Below, one piece after another: positions 8,121-17,519 of a stretch of 48,201 nt of DNA. The DNA is taken from contig JAJZVN010000016.1 in the NCBI GenBank assembly GCA_021845685.1, forward strand, positions 1 through 48,201, in the 5' to 3' direction. The notes under the pieces were generated by a model. That model had not been told where the DNA came from. It ran no database searches and was given only the letters and a program-made list of their open reading frames with translations. Source of the DNA: a bacterium (GTDB lineage Bacteria; SZUA-79; Acidulodesulfobacterales; Acidulodesulfobacteraceae). The stretch's first letter is position 1. Each line of letters starts with the position of its first letter. The translations under genes and the position numbers were made by a program.

Positions 8121-10229
8121 ATGAAAAAAAATACGAAAAATATAAAAAAAGATAAGAGCGCATCAAATAAAAGCATTGATAAAAACATCAAAGATGCTAT
8201 TATTATTAATAATGATGGTGATAAAAATAAAAATATGAGCTCTATTACAGAAAAGAAAAATAACGAAAATAAAAAATTAAATTTAACTGGCGGCAAATTA
8301 AACGATACGTTAAATGATGAGTTAAATGAGCCTGTCAAAAATAGTAAAAAAGAATTAGACGACTCAATATATAAGAAAACTTTAGATAAAGCTAAGGAAA
8401 ATGGCGGACATATTTCTTATGACGAGTTAAATGAAATTTTTCCTGCCGATATCATCTCTCCTGATCAGATAGACGATTTAATGAATATGCTTGGGGAAAG
8501 AGATGTAGATTTTATTAGCGATTCATCAAACAGCAGCTATTTGCTAAAATTAAAACACAATAAACATTTGCTTGACGGCACCTTCGTAGAAGAAGCCGAA
8601 GAAGAAGGGGAAGACGATACTTCTCTAAAAACAAATGACCCTGTCAGAATGTATTTGAGAGAGATGGGTTCCGTTTCTCTTTTGACAAGAGAAAGAGAAA
8701 TAGAAATTGCCAAAACTATAGAAGAAGGCGAAGAAGAAATTTTGTCATCGGTTTTAAACTCGGATATTATGATAAATAGGGTTATTTCTCTTGCTGATAA
8801 ACTAAACGCCAACAAAAGTATTATAACAGATATTGTATCGGATTTTGACGATGAGGAATTTCCAAGCGATAAAGATATTGAAAAATCGGTGGACAGGGTT
8901 ATAGGAATTATAGAAAAGATAAAAGAAACAATAGGCTATAATAAGCTTAATAAGAATAATCACGAAAGTTTAAATATTGCTAAATCTAAATCTGAATCAA
9001 AAAATATAAAATCAAAAAACGGCAAGCAAAAGTATGGTCAAATTACAGCCTATTCAGAACATAATGCTATCGCAGATTATTCTGAAGAAATAGACGATGC
9101 GGATATTAAAGATGAAAAAGAAGAATATGTAGTTAATATAAATACAAACAATTTCGAAAAATCTTTTAGCGTAAGACATACTAATTTAAGCCCCGAAATT
9201 GCAAAAAAGGTTATTGGATTACTCAAAGAACTCCATCTTAAAAAAAAGCAAACAGATAAAATTATAACAAAATTAAAAAATTTAAATTTAAAGGTTGCAA
9301 ATTACACTGAAAATTATGTAAAATTAGAGAAAGAATTAATAGAATTAAATAATGAAAAATTTAAAGATTCAAAACGAATTGAAAGTATTTCTAAACTTAT
9401 TGCAGAATCAAAAAATAAGATTGAAAGAATAGAAGATGAAGTCGGCGTTGATAGAAATTCTTTAAAAAAAATTGTAGACGCGATAAAAATAGGCGAAGAA
9501 AAATCTAAAGTTGCTAAAACTGAATTAGTGGAAGCCAATTTAAGATTAGTTGTATCTATCGCAAAAAAATATTCTAATAGGGGACTGCAGTTTCTTGATC
9601 TTATTCAGGAAGGGAACATTGGGCTTATGAAAGCCGTTGAAAAGTTTCAATATCAGAGAGGATATAAATTTTCAACCTATGCCACATGGTGGATAAGGCA
9701 GGCTATAACAAGAGCTATTGCAGATCAGGCTAGAACTATCAGAATTCCCGTGCATATGATTGAAACTATAAATAAATTAATTAGAACGTCAAGAAGTTTA
9801 GTTCAGGAAATAGGCAGAGAACCTACCCCTGAGGAAATAGCCGAAAGAATGGATCTGCCTATTGATAAAGTCAGAAAAGTCTTAAAAATAGCTAAGGAGC
9901 CCATTTCTTTAGAAACTCCTATCGGAGAAGAAGAAGACAGCCATTTGGGAGATTTCATAGAAGATAAGACTGCTGTTCTGCCATTAGAAGCGGCTATTTC
10001 AAGCGATCTTGGCGAACAGACTACAAAAGTTCTCGGGACGTTAACCGAAAGAGAAGAAAAAGTTTTAAGAATGAGATTCGGTATAGGTATAAAGTCGGAT
10101 CATACATTAGAAGAAGTAGGACAGGAGTTCGGCGTTACAAGAGAAAGAATTAGGCAAATTGAAGCTAAAGCTTTGAGAAAACTCAGACATCCTAGCAGAT
10201 CGAAGAGATTAAAAAGTTTTGTGAAATAA
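8121..10229 (+). CDS. rpoD: Primary RNA polymerase sigma factor RpoD (sigma-70)
   Basis: Seen: 702 aa. After a Lys/Asn-rich N-terminal tail, region 1.1 (about residues 85-135, [20 protein letters not shown]) is present, then region 1.2 ([21 protein letters not shown], near 173) and a long acidic non-conserved insert. Region 2 ([20 protein letters not shown] through [20 protein letters not shown]), region 3 and region 4 with the helix-turn-helix [20 protein letters not shown] near the C-terminus follow. Known: the housekeeping sigma factor that recognises -35/-10 promoters, here consistent with the TTGACA and TATACT boxes seen. It closes the rpsU-cvpA-dnaG-rpoD cluster; a tRNA gene begins 13 bases after the stop. 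Confidence 0.97.
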   Translation: MKKNTKNIKKDKSASNKSIDKNIKDAIIINNDGDKNKNMSSITEKKNNENKKLNLTGGKLNDTLNDELNEPVKNSKKELDDSIYKKTLDKAKENGGHISYDELNEIFPADIISPDQIDDLMNMLGERDVDFISDSSNSSYLLKLKHNKHLLDGTFVEEAEEEGEDDTSLKTNDPVRMYLREMGSVSLLTREREIEIAKTIEEGEEEILSSVLNSDIMINRVISLADKLNANKSIITDIVSDFDDEEFPSDKDIEKSVDRVIGIIEKIKETIGYNKLNKNNHESLNIAKSKSESKNIKSKNGKQKYGQITAYSEHNAIADYSEEIDDADIKDEKEEYVVNINTNNFEKSFSVRHTNLSPEIAKKVIGLLKELHLKKKQTDKIITKLKNLNLKVANYTENYVKLEKELIELNNEKFKDSKRIESISKLIAESKNKIERIEDEVGVDRNSLKKIVDAIKIGEEKSKVAKTELVEANLRLVVSIAKKYSNRGLQFLDLIQEGNIGLMKAVEKFQYQRGYKFSTYATWWIRQAITRAIADQARTIRIPVHMIETINKLIRTSRSLVQEIGREPTPEEIAERMDLPIDKVRKVLKIAKEPISLETPIGEEEDSHLGDFIEDKTAVLPLEAAISSDLGEQTTKVLGTLTEREEKVLRMRFGIGIKSDHTLEEVGQEFGVTRERIRQIEAKALRKLRHPSRSKRLKSFVK

Positions 10230-10242
10230 TGTAATACGAAAA

Positions 10243-10318
10243 GGGCCTATAGCTCAGCTGGTAGAGCCGCCGGCTCATAACCGGAAGGTCCCTGGTTCGA
10301 ACCCGGGTGGGCCCACCA
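10243..10318 (+). tRNA. tRNA with CAT anticodon (Ile2 or elongator Met)
   Basis: A 76-base cloverleaf with acceptor stem GGGCCTA / TGGGCCC, discriminator A and encoded CCA. The anticodon loop CTCATAA gives CAT. G1-C72 pairing excludes an initiator tRNA. C4-G69 and C5-G68 are the acceptor pairs known to favour TilS lysidinylation in E. coli, so tRNA-Ile2 (reading AUA) is somewhat more likely than elongator Met; the sequence alone does not settle it. Likely co-transcribed with rpoD. Confidence 0.93.
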
Positions 10319-10332
10319 TTATTATTATAATA

Positions 10333-11463
10333 ATGACCTTTTTGATAAAAGAAATTATTGAAAAATTAGAAAATTTAGTCCCATTGAGTCTCCAGGAAAA
10401 ATGGGATAATTCAGGTTATCAACTAAAATTGGCTGATGAACCTGTTAATGGAGTTTTAATATCTTTAGAATTAACTCCTGAAGCAGTTTTATTAGCCGTT
10501 AAAAGTAAGTGTAATCTGATAATTACACACCATCCTTTCTTTTTTCATCCTATAAAATCAATAGATATAAACTCCAGCGATGCTACAATTATAAATACTT
10601 TATTAAATAATAAAATTTGCGTGTATTCTATGCATACAAATTTTGATTCTTCAATTTATTCAATGAGCAGATTTATCGCTCAAAAAATTAATCTTAAATC
10701 CTTAGTTTCTATAAATCCTTTCAAAAAAAAACTTTATAAATTATCAGTATTTGTTCCTAAAGGCTATATTCCTATTGTAAGGGAAGCTTTGTTTAAATAT
10801 GCAGACCCGGTTATAGGAAATTATGAAAATTGTTCATTTGAAACAAAAGGCAGGGGTTCTTTCAAGCCTGTCGGGGAAGCAGATCCGTTTATAGGAGAGC
10901 CAGAAAAAACAAGTTTTGTTGATGAATCAAAACTTGAAGTAATAATTGAAGAAAATAAATTAGGTAAAACTATTGAAGAAATTAAGAAAGTCCATCCTTA
11001 CGAAGAAGTCGCCTATGACATATACCCTTTGTTTGATTACGGCAGTTTAGACATTGCAGGTTTAGGAGTGATAGGCGAATTTATTGGAAAAGAAAAAAAT
11101 ATCACTTTGCAAAATGTAATTATAAAATTAAAAAATGCAATAAACGCCGATTATATAAATTATACGGGGAAGCTTAAAAGAATTATAAAAAAAGCTGCAA
11201 TAATTTCAGGCAGCGGTTTTTCTTATATAAATGAAGTTATCAACAAAGGAGCGGATGTTTTTATTTCCTCGGAATGTTCTTATCATAATGCGATAAAGGC
11301 TTATAATAATAATTTATGTTTGATTGATATACCGCATTTTGATTCTGAAAAATCTTTCAATTTAATATTAAAAGAAATATTAGGACGTTATTTTGATATT
11401 AAAATAATAACAAATAACATTGATTTTAACCCAATCTTAAACTTTAAAGGAGACTCAATTTGA
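10333..11463 (+). CDS. Nif3-like dinuclear metal centre hexameric protein (DUF34)
   Basis: Seen: 376 aa, the long form of the family. The N-terminal half begins with LVPLSLQEKWDNSGYQL and holds the metal ligands in THHPFFFHP (near residue 65) and MHTNFD (near 106). A central PII-like insert (about 125-235, with KVHPYEEVAYDIY) is followed by the second catalytic-fold half with SGSGFSYINE and the ligand motif IPHFDSEK near 340. Known: the family binds two metals in a toroidal hexamer; it was once labelled GTP cyclohydrolase I type 2, but its in vivo role is unsettled. Its stop overlaps the start of the next gene by four bases, so the pair is translationally coupled. Confidence 0.9.
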   Translation: MTFLIKEIIEKLENLVPLSLQEKWDNSGYQLKLADEPVNGVLISLELTPEAVLLAVKSKCNLIITHHPFFFHPIKSIDINSSDATIINTLLNNKICVYSMHTNFDSSIYSMSRFIAQKINLKSLVSINPFKKKLYKLSVFVPKGYIPIVREALFKYADPVIGNYENCSFETKGRGSFKPVGEADPFIGEPEKTSFVDESKLEVIIEENKLGKTIEEIKKVHPYEEVAYDIYPLFDYGSLDIAGLGVIGEFIGKEKNITLQNVIIKLKNAINADYINYTGKLKRIIKKAAIISGSGFSYINEVINKGADVFISSECSYHNAIKAYNNNLCLIDIPHFDSEKSFNLILKEILGRYFDIKIITNNIDFNPILNFKGDSI

Positions 11464-12254
11464 ACGAACAAATAGCGTATATAATTGATATTCAGGATAT
11501 AGATCTGAATATCAAAAAAATTGAAGATGCTGAAGCAAAAAACATTTATGAAATAAATGAATCGGCTGTAAGCTTAAAAAATCAAAGCGAAAAATTGGAG
11601 GAATTAAAAAAAGAATTATCGGAATTGCAAAAAAAAGTTAATCTATGCGAATTAAATATTGAATCGTATAATGAAAAGATTTTAAAATATACTGAAGCCC
11701 AGAAGCAAATCAAAACGAACAAAGAATACAATGCAATGCAGAAGTCGGTTAAAGATAATGAAGCATTAAAGAGCGCCGAAGAAGAAGAAATTATAAAAAC
11801 AATGACAGTGCAGGAAGAAATTAAATCGGCTATAAAAAAAACAGAAGAAGATATACGGCTCTTATCAGACATTGTATTAAATAAAAAAGCTGAAGTAGAA
11901 TCAGATAAAATTAAATATTTTGATATAAAGAAGAATTTAGCAGACAAAAGAAAAGAAATTGAAAAAATATTGAAAGCCGAATTTTTAAATGTTTACGAGG
12001 CAATAAAAAATAATAATAAATTCCCTGCCGTCATATCCGTCAATGACAATCGCGCCTGTACCGGATGTTTTAGAATATTACCTCCGCAGCAATTCAATGA
12101 ACTTTTATCCGGAGAAATATTTATGCAATGCCCAATTTGCTCAAGAATACTTTATTATAAACAGGATATGCCTGAGATAATAAATGATAAAACAGATAAG
12201 AAAGAAAAAAAAGACAAAACTAAAGCAAGTAAAAAAGCAAGGGTTAAAGCGTAA
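11460..12254 (+). CDS. Coiled-coil protein with C4 zinc ribbon (DUF164/CT398 type)
   Basis: Seen: 264 aa. A long charged coiled coil (about residues 10-185, repeated Glu/Lys heptads) is followed by a zinc ribbon with Cys pairs ACTGCFRILPP (near 199-204) and CPICSR (near 224), then a Lys-rich tail. The start is TTG at 11460, overlapping the preceding stop. Known: members pair with nif3-like genes in many bacteria and have been proposed to link flagellar or secretion ATPases or nucleic acids, but no firm role is established. The conserved coupling to the Nif3-like gene suggests a shared function. Confidence 0.85.
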   Translation: MNEQIAYIIDIQDIDLNIKKIEDAEAKNIYEINESAVSLKNQSEKLEELKKELSELQKKVNLCELNIESYNEKILKYTEAQKQIKTNKEYNAMQKSVKDNEALKSAEEEEIIKTMTVQEEIKSAIKKTEEDIRLLSDIVLNKKAEVESDKIKYFDIKKNLADKRKEIEKILKAEFLNVYEAIKNNNKFPAVISVNDNRACTGCFRILPPQQFNELLSGEIFMQCPICSRILYYKQDMPEIINDKTDKKEKKDKTKASKKARVKA

Positions 12255-12417
12255 ATAAATATATTATACTTCAGTCTCGGTAAGCGCTGGGGAAAAATAT
12301 TTATATTATTATTTTTTACCCATAATTGCCATACTAATAAACAGCTTGTGTAAACAGCATGTGTTTATATTTTCACCGTTAGGTGCAGCAATAGCAACAT
12401 AAGGCGATAACTTTTAA

Positions 12418-12452
12418 ATAAAATATAAAATATAAAATATAAAATATAAAAT
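12418..12452 (+). repeat. Five tandem copies of ATAAAAT directly before rnhA
   Basis: Seven-base units repeat five times and abut the rnhA ATG, so the repeat occupies the place of the ribosome-binding site and probably part of the promoter. No Shine-Dalgarno sequence is present. Copy-number change would shift promoter spacing by multiples of seven. The preceding 12255-12417 holds no gene or clear hairpin. Confidence 0.8.
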
Positions 12453-12899
12453 ATGAATTTAAATTTAGATATTTATACAGACGGAGCATCAAGGAAAAAT
12501 CCGGGACAGGCGGGAGCCGGAATTTTTATTAAGCATTTAAACGGAGAAACTATTGCCGAAATAGCCAGATATTTAGGTATTACTACCAACAACGAAGCAG
12601 AATATATGGCTTTTATTATAGCGCTGGAATATTTATTAAATGAATTGAAAATAGACGACGATGTTAATTTAATTAAAATAAATTTTTATTCTGATTCTCA
12701 GCTTCTTATAAGACAAATAAATGGACAGTATTCTGTTAAAAGTCCAAATATATTGCCTTTGCATAAAAAAGCATCAGAGCTTATAAATAAATTATATAAA
12801 AAAAATTCCATATCCGTTAATTTTTCTTATATACCGAGAGAACGTAATAAACAGGCAGATAGGCTTGCAAATATTGCAATTGATAGTAATATTCCATAA
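12453..12899 (+). CDS. rnhA: Ribonuclease HI family protein
   Basis: Seen: 148 aa. The RNase H fold motifs are in order: IYTDGASRKNPG with catalytic Asp10, TTNNEAEYMA with the catalytic Glu near 48, FYSDSQLLIRQI with Asp near 77, and a C-terminal RERNKQADRLAN with the last Asp. The basic handle region of E. coli RNase HI is short. Known: degrades the RNA strand of RNA-DNA hybrids, removing primers and R-loops in the cytoplasm. It is followed after a dispersed element by the RNase P RNA gene. Confidence 0.92.
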   Translation: MNLNLDIYTDGASRKNPGQAGAGIFIKHLNGETIAEIARYLGITTNNEAEYMAFIIALEYLLNELKIDDDVNLIKINFYSDSQLLIRQINGQYSVKSPNILPLHKKASELINKLYKKNSISVNFSYIPRERNKQADRLANIAIDSNIP

Positions 12900-13009
12900 T
12901 TAATTAATTAATATTAATTTAATTAATAAACACAAATAAAATATCATAATATAATATAAAATTATATCTCTTAGGAGGATTTTATATTTATTACAAGGGA
13001 TTGTTTAGC

Positions 13010-13240
13010 TTTAATCCTTGTATAGAAATTTATTTTCCAGATTCCTGCTTTCGCAGGAATGACTTTGAGAGGGTTTATCGTTTCACCCGCTATATGCAGT
13101 CATTCCGAAGGAAAGCAGAAAAGTTCCGAAGATAGAAACGCATGCCGTTTCCGTTCACGAGGCTGTAAGCCGAGAGCGAAGCTGTCATCAAGTATTGGTT
13201 ATTATTGAAATATCATTGACAGTTTTTATCGCAATATTAA
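13010..13240 (+). repeat. Dispersed inverted-repeat element, copy 3
   Basis: The left end TTTAATCCTTGTATAGAAA (13010-13028) matches copy 2 and pairs imperfectly with the right end TTTTTATCGCAATATTAA (13223-13240). Between them lie GATTCCTGCTTTCGCAGGAA and a conserved core (about 13124-13195) with GAAGATAGAAACGCATGC and CGAGGCTGTAAGCCGAG, in the same orientation as copy 1. It sits 64 bases upstream of the RNase P RNA. The rest of 12900-13303 is AT-rich without a gene. Confidence 0.7.
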
Positions 13241-13303
13241 GGTTTAAATACTTTATTTGACTATTGTTTTATAAATTGATAAAATTAATTTGTTTAAATA
13301 ATT

Positions 13304-13806
13304 TCAGGCAAAATTAATAATCGCGGAATTAAATTATTATAATTTAATTTTGAGGAAAGTCCGGGCTCCACAGAGCATGACGCCGCTTTAAAACGGTGAA
13401 GGCAACTTCAAGGAAAGCGCAACAGAAAATATACCGCCGCATTTAATAAACAAATAATTAATTAATAACTAAGTACAGAATGTAATAAAGCCTGTGTATG
13501 CGCATACATCAAATAATCGGCAAATGCGCTTATAAATTAAAAATAGATTTAATAAAATTTAATTTATTTATTTCTTATTTCTTATTTATTTTAGTTATCG
13601 TTGTTTATAGTTTATATTGCGGTAAGGGTGAAATAGTGAGGTAAGAGCTCACTCTGATATGCGGCAACGCATACAGTGGCAAGCCCCGTCAGGAGAAAGA
13701 ACAAATAGGAAAACTTAAGGCTGCTCGTCTTGTATAGTTTTCGGGTTGTTCGCTTAGATAAATGATTATTTTTAATTTACAGAACTCGGCTTATGATTTT
13801 GCCTGA
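13304..13806 (+). ncRNA. rnpB: RNase P RNA (type A) with expanded P12 arm
   Basis: The universal GAGGAAAGTCCGGGCTCC block is at about 13353-13370 and the 3' ACAGAACTCGGCTTAT block at about 13779-13794. The ends TCAGGCAAAAT (13304-13314) and ATTTTGCCTGA (13796-13806) pair to form helix P1, fixing the boundaries. AACAGAAAATATACCGC and GCGGTAAGGGTGAAA flank the P12 arm, which is about 185 bases long here, against some 35 in E. coli; this explains a total of 503 bases rather than about 380. Known: the catalytic RNA of tRNA 5' maturation. Confidence 0.93.
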
Positions 13807-13904
13807 TATTATTATGTTTTATTGTTAAATTATTTTTTTAAAGATAAAATTATTAAAGATATTAAATAATTAGATTAAATAATTAGATATAGTAATTAGA
13901 TTAA

Positions 13905-13952
13905 ATAATTAGACAAGATAATTAGACAAGATAATTAGACAAGATAATTAGA
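13905..13952 (+). repeat. Tandem 13-base repeat ahead of lepA
   Basis: ATAATTAGACAAG repeats three times exactly (13905-13943) with a partial fourth copy, inside a wider zone (13864-13960) of related AATTAGAT units. It fills the space between rnpB and lepA and leaves no sign of a conventional ribosome site. It may be replication slippage only. Confidence 0.75.
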
Positions 13953-14011
13953 TATTTAGATATAGATAGATATACCAAAATATAACTTATTTGACTCAAT
14001 AAAACTAATTA

Positions 14012-15817
14012 ATGAAAATAGAAAACATTAGAAATTTTTCGATAATTGCGCATATCGATCATGGCAAGTCAACATTGGCAGACAGGCTGCTAGAATTTAC
14101 CGGAACTATCAACGACCGTGAAAAGGTTTCGCAATTTCTTGATAATATGGAGCTTGAGCGTGAAAGAGGTATAACGATAAAAGCGCAAACCGTAAGGCTT
14201 AAATATAATTTTGAAAGCAAACCTTATATATTAAACTTAATTGATACACCCGGACATGTTGATTTTTCTTACGAAGTTTCAAAATCTTTAGCTGCTTGCG
14301 AAGGTGCATTACTTATAGTTGACGCTTCTCAGGGCGTTGAAGCGCAAACTCTTGCAAATGTTTATATTGCTTCCGATATGAATCTCAATATTATTCCTGT
14401 AATTAACAAAATAGATTTGCCAAGCGCAGATATTGAAAAAACTAAGCAGGAAATTGAAGAAATAGTCGGATTAGATGCAAACGGCGCCATTCTTGCAAGT
14501 GCTAAAGAAGGAATAGGTATAAAAGAAATTCTTGATGATATCGTCAGAAAAATTCCTCCACCCGAAGGAGACCCTGAAGCTCCGCTAAAAGCTTTAGTTT
14601 TTGATTCCTGGTTTGATTCTTATCAAGGAGTCGTTGCTCTTGTCAGAATATTTAACGGCCGTGTTAAAGCTGGGGATGATATTTTACTCATGAGCTCAGG
14701 CAAATCTTATGAAGTTCAAAAAGTTGGAGTTTATTCTCCGCATATGAAAGTGCTGTCTCAGCTAAGCGCAGGAGAAGTAGGCTGTATTATCGCAAATATA
14801 AAAGATTCCAGCAGGTTTAAAATTGGGGATACCGTAACATTGGCATCTAATCCTACCGATAATCCTCTTGTGGGATTTAAAGAACCTAAGCCCATGGTAT
14901 TTGCGGGCATTTATCCAATAGATTCAGATGACTATCAAGAGCTAAAAGATTCAATAGAGAAGCTGAAACTTAACGACTCTTCTTTTACTTATGAGCCTGA
15001 AACTTCTTTAGCTTTAGGATTTGGTTTCAGGTGCGGTTTTCTTGGGCTGCTGCATATGGAAATTATCGTAGAGCGGTTGGAGAGGGAGTATAATTTAAAT
15101 TTAATTACAACATCGCCTACAGTGCTTTATAAAATTATAACCAATAAAGGTGAAGTCAAGGAAGCCTTAAACCCCGCAAAATTTCCTTCTTCAAAAGAAA
15201 TACCTATGCAGGAAGTAAATTATATTGAAGAGCCGTTTATACATGCAAATATTTATGTTCCTACAGAATATTTGGGCAAGATAATGACTCTTTGCATTGA
15301 AAAAAGAGGAATTCAAATAGAACTTAAATATATTACAAAACAGAGAGTATTACTTGTATATGAGTTACCCCTTTCCGAGATTGTTCTCGATTTTTACGAT
15401 CAGCTAAAATCATTGTCTAAAGGTTATGCGTCTTTTGATTATGATACTTCGGGATACAGACAGTCGGATATGATTAAACTTGAGATACTTGTCAATAAAG
15501 AACCTGTAGATGCGCTTTCCGTTATTGCACATAAAGACAAAGCATTTATGAGAGGACGTAATATAGTTGAAAAATTAAAGACGCTGATCCCGAGACAAAT
15601 GTTTGAAGTTGTTATTCAGGCACAAATAGGTTCTAAAATTATAGCAAGAGAAGAAATTAAAGCTCTTAGAAAAAATGTACTTGCCAAATGTTACGGCGGC
15701 GATATAACAAGAAAAAGAAAGCTGCTTGAAAAACAAAAAGAAGGCAAAAAAAAGATGAAAAATATCGGCTCGGTTGAAATACCGCAGGAGGCTTTTTTAT
15801 CTGTTCTTAAAGTATAG
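14012..15817 (+). CDS. lepA: Elongation factor 4 (LepA) GTPase
   Basis: Seen: 601 aa, the family length. The G1 motif [14 protein letters not shown] (residues 13-26), switch [16 protein letters not shown]3 [12 protein letters not shown] and G4 NKIDLPSA are intact. The EF-G-like domains follow, and the C-terminal LepA-specific domain holds [20 protein letters not shown]. Known: LepA binds the ribosome and acts in translation and 30S biogenesis. In many bacteria it precedes lepB, as here, although the 282-base gap (15818-16099) suggests separate promoters; that gap is AT-rich with a doubled TTGAGGTATA near 15951-15970 and nothing else I can call. Confidence 0.97.
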   Translation: MKIENIRNFSIIAHIDHGKSTLADRLLEFTGTINDREKVSQFLDNMELERERGITIKAQTVRLKYNFESKPYILNLIDTPGHVDFSYEVSKSLAACEGALLIVDASQGVEAQTLANVYIASDMNLNIIPVINKIDLPSADIEKTKQEIEEIVGLDANGAILASAKEGIGIKEILDDIVRKIPPPEGDPEAPLKALVFDSWFDSYQGVVALVRIFNGRVKAGDDILLMSSGKSYEVQKVGVYSPHMKVLSQLSAGEVGCIIANIKDSSRFKIGDTVTLASNPTDNPLVGFKEPKPMVFAGIYPIDSDDYQELKDSIEKLKLNDSSFTYEPETSLALGFGFRCGFLGLLHMEIIVERLEREYNLNLITTSPTVLYKIITNKGEVKEALNPAKFPSSKEIPMQEVNYIEEPFIHANIYVPTEYLGKIMTLCIEKRGIQIELKYITKQRVLLVYELPLSEIVLDFYDQLKSLSKGYASFDYDTSGYRQSDMIKLEILVNKEPVDALSVIAHKDKAFMRGRNIVEKLKTLIPRQMFEVVIQAQIGSKIIAREEIKALRKNVLAKCYGGDITRKRKLLEKQKEGKKKMKNIGSVEIPQEAFLSVLKV

Positions 15818-16099
15818 ATAATATAAATAAAGTATAAAAGAAAAAATTTGAAGAAAATATATAATTATAACACAGGATTACTTTTTTATTAATTTATATT
15901 CATGGTTATTTAGCATTATAATTTATAAATAGTTTCTATTAAATAAAGGCTTGAGGTATATTGAGGTATATATTTTATATATCAATTATTTGTTTAAATT
16001 TATAGACAGCATAATTTTTTTTATATATAATAAATAAGCTTGCAATTATAATATATCAAAAATAAAATTAATATTAATACTGCATAGGTAAACTGAAAT

Positions 16100-16741
16100 A
16101 TGAGCAATAGAAAACTGGGGGATTATTTTAAAGCTATAGTCATAGCTATATTAATCGCATTATTTGTCAGAGCCTTCGTTGTTCAGGCATTTAAAATTCC
16201 ATCAGGGTCGATGGAACCTACTCTTATACCCGGCGACCATATACTCGTCAATAAATTTATATGGGGGATACATATACCTTTTACTAAAGATATAATTCCT
16301 GTATCGCATCCAAAAACGGGTCAGGTTATAGTTTTTAAATTTCCATATGCAAAGAAATACAATCTTCATCCCGGAATTGACTTCATTAAAAGAGTGGTAG
16401 GAACCCCGGGGGATAAAATCCAGATTATAGATAATAATGTTTATATTAATAATCATTTATTTAATTGTAAATATGCAAACTGGACTTCTAAAAAAATATT
16501 GCCGGCATATAATTCTCCAAGAGACAATTACGGTCCTATAATAGTTCCTAAAAATGATTTATTTGTCATGGGAGATAATAGAGATAATAGTTTTGATTCA
16601 AGATACTGGGGGTTTGTTCCGTACAAAGATGTAATAGGCGAAGCATTTATTATATATTTTTCATGGAATCCTAAAAATCATTTTGATATATATTGGCATA
16701 GATTTTTTAAAACCATACCAGATTGTCATTTTAACGGTTAA
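16100..16741 (+). CDS. lepB: Signal peptidase I
   Basis: Seen: 213 aa, a single N-terminal membrane helix (about residues 10-28). Catalytic Ser37 is in PSGSMEPTL and the Lys general base in DFIKRVVGTPGD (Lys97). Box E is MGDNRDNSFDSRYWGFV. Known: removes signal peptides from Sec/Tat-exported proteins at the outer face of the inner membrane, which would include the SYA-type exported proteins in this window. The next gene, pyrR, starts 15 bases after the stop, so the two are likely co-transcribed. Confidence 0.96.
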   Translation: MSNRKLGDYFKAIVIAILIALFVRAFVVQAFKIPSGSMEPTLIPGDHILVNKFIWGIHIPFTKDIIPVSHPKTGQVIVFKFPYAKKYNLHPGIDFIKRVVGTPGDKIQIIDNNVYINNHLFNCKYANWTSKKILPAYNSPRDNYGPIIVPKNDLFVMGDNRDNSFDSRYWGFVPYKDVIGEAFIIYFSWNPKNHFDIYWHRFFKTIPDCHFNG

Positions 16742-16756
16742 AAATAAAATTTATTA

Positions 16757-17290
16757 TTGATTTTGATTGAAAAAAAATTGAATGAAATAATTTTTAAAAA
16801 TGATGAGGTAAATAAAATTATTGATGATCTTGCCGCTAAGATTATCAAATTTAAGTTTAATTTTAGCAATTTAATTATTGTCGGCATTAAAGAGGGCGGC
16901 GTTGCTTTGTCTGATTTAATTCATAAAAAAGTAAAAGACGGTACAGGTTTTGATTGCCTTTCAGGATATGTTGATATAACATTATATAGGGACGATTCTT
17001 TTGCGGTAAAAAAAACTGTAAAATCAACAGAGATGCCTTTTAACATAAACGATAAAGACATACTCCTTGTTGACGATGTAATATACAGCGGAAGAACCGT
17101 AAGAGCCGCCATTGACGATTTGATTTGTTTCGGAAGACCTAAGAGCGTAAAATTAGCGGTTTTAATTGACAGGGGCGGCAGAGAAATCCCGATTTGTCCT
17201 GATTTTACTGGAAAAAAAATTAAAATACCAAATAAATACGATGTGAAAGTTGAATTAGCAAGTAAAAATAAATTTATTGAAAAAATATAA
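16757..17290 (+). CDS. pyrR: Bifunctional PyrR (pyrimidine operon regulator / uracil phosphoribosyltransferase)
   Basis: Seen: 177 aa. The PRPP-binding motif LLVDDVIYSGRTVRAA is near residues 98-113; DITLYRDD and VLIDRGGREIPI are PyrR signatures. The start is probably TTG at 16757 (a second TTG lies at 16763); no ribosome site is clear. Known: in Gram-positive bacteria PyrR binds the leader of pyr mRNA to cause attenuation, and many PyrR proteins have UPRTase activity. It heads the pyr genes here. I see no PyrR-type anti-antiterminator loop in the gap before pyrB, so regulation by attenuation is not supported by the sequence. Confidence 0.92.
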   Translation: MILIEKKLNEIIFKNDEVNKIIDDLAAKIIKFKFNFSNLIIVGIKEGGVALSDLIHKKVKDGTGFDCLSGYVDITLYRDDSFAVKKTVKSTEMPFNINDKDILLVDDVIYSGRTVRAAIDDLICFGRPKSVKLAVLIDRGGREIPICPDFTGKKIKIPNKYDVKVELASKNKFIEKI

Positions 17291-17368
17291 AATTATAATA
17301 TTTATTTAGAAATTAAACGTCAGTTTATCGGCATTTATAAAATCGGCAGAAAAATTTACTAATATCTT

Positions 17369-17429
17369 CAAAGATTTCTGATTTCCAAAGATTTCTGATT
17401 TCCAAAGATTTCTGATTTCAAAGATTTGC
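17369..17429 (+). repeat. Tandem 17-base repeat between pyrR and pyrB
   Basis: CAAAGATTTCTGATTTC occurs three times head to tail without mismatch (17369-17385, 17386-17402, 17403-17419), followed by a partial fourth unit. The unit is not palindromic. It sits about 100 bases upstream of pyrB, the position of a leader, and could be a protein-binding array or a slippage product. Confidence 0.85.
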
Positions 17430-17519
17430 AATTATAATTATTACCTTATTTTTAGCTTATCCGTTATATATTATCTATTTTTTAATAATGCAAAGTTAAA
17501 GCTAAGTAAACGCAAAGCA

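Noticed and set aside
17369-17429. CRISPR array (three direct 17-base repeats)
   Set aside because: The repeats are directly adjacent with no spacers and are too short; no cas genes are in the window.
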